Both the position numbers and the translations under genes were made by a program. Positions 5,414-5,434 of a stretch of 5,434 bases of DNA are shown here, in pieces; position 1 is the stretch's first letter, and the number at the start of each line of letters is the position of its first letter. The notes under the pieces were generated by a model that was given only the letters and a program-made list of their open reading frames with translations, did not search any database and was not told where the DNA came from. Origin of the DNA: Lachnospiraceae bacterium (lineage in GTDB: Bacteria > Bacillota > Clostridia > Lachnospirales > Lachnospiraceae); NCBI GenBank assembly GCA_003484785.1, contig DNAD01000248.1:1-5434 (forward strand). Reading direction: 5' to 3'.

Positions 5414-5434
5414 GTTACTATTCACAGCCTTTTG
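5414..5434. repeat. Third copy of the intergenic palindromic motif, cut by the window end
   Basis: GTTACTATTCACAGCC (5414-5429) followed by TTTT equals the minus-strand arm of the stem-loop at 2880-2895 in 15 of 16 bases, including the T-run that forms its loop. The second arm would lie just outside the window. A weak hairpin directly before it pairs ATGCA (5385-5389) with TGCAT (5409-5413) and ATCC with GGAT. The 85 bases upstream of larB show no convincing promoter. Confidence 0.6.

Overview
The window looks like chromosomal DNA from an anaerobic low-to-mid GC Firmicute, most probably a Lachnospiraceae-type Clostridia. This is an inference from gene content (a nickel-pincer cofactor pathway, a YkuD-type L,D-transpeptidase and a 4HB/HAMP chemoreceptor), strong AGGAGG-like ribosome binding sites, sigma-A-like promoters and codon use. 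No rRNA or marker gene is present to prove it. All five genes read on the minus strand, so the biological order runs from the right end of the window to the left.

Right part (about 2968-5349): larB and larC lie in tandem. LarB makes the biscarboxylated pyridinium mononucleotide from nicotinic acid adenine dinucleotide. LarC inserts nickel into the later dithio form, giving the nickel-pincer nucleotide used by LarA-type racemases and epimerases. The sulfur-inserting LarE and any LarA enzyme are not in the window and may lie beyond position 5434 or elsewhere. This LarC is one unbroken reading frame and carries an extreme histidine-rich insert of 45 His in 92 residues, part of it built from 54-bp tandem repeats.

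Middle part (2042-2967): a secreted L,D-transpeptidase is followed by a TetR-family regulator that has its own good promoter and most likely starts at TTG.

Left part (1-1456): a 431-bp gap without a gene separates the regulator from a methyl-accepting chemotaxis protein that runs off the left edge. The gap holds a 139-bp near-palindrome able to form a four-way (cloverleaf-like) structure, a terminator-like hairpin, a strong promoter for the chemoreceptor and a long structured leader.

The most unexplained signals are the noncoding repeats. These are the 139-bp palindrome and a separate short palindromic motif (core GTTAC-TGT-TCACAGCC) present in three intergenic places. One copy is flanked by perfect 9-bp direct repeats, as if it had been inserted. 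No complete new multi-gene system is visible; the enzymes belong to known families.
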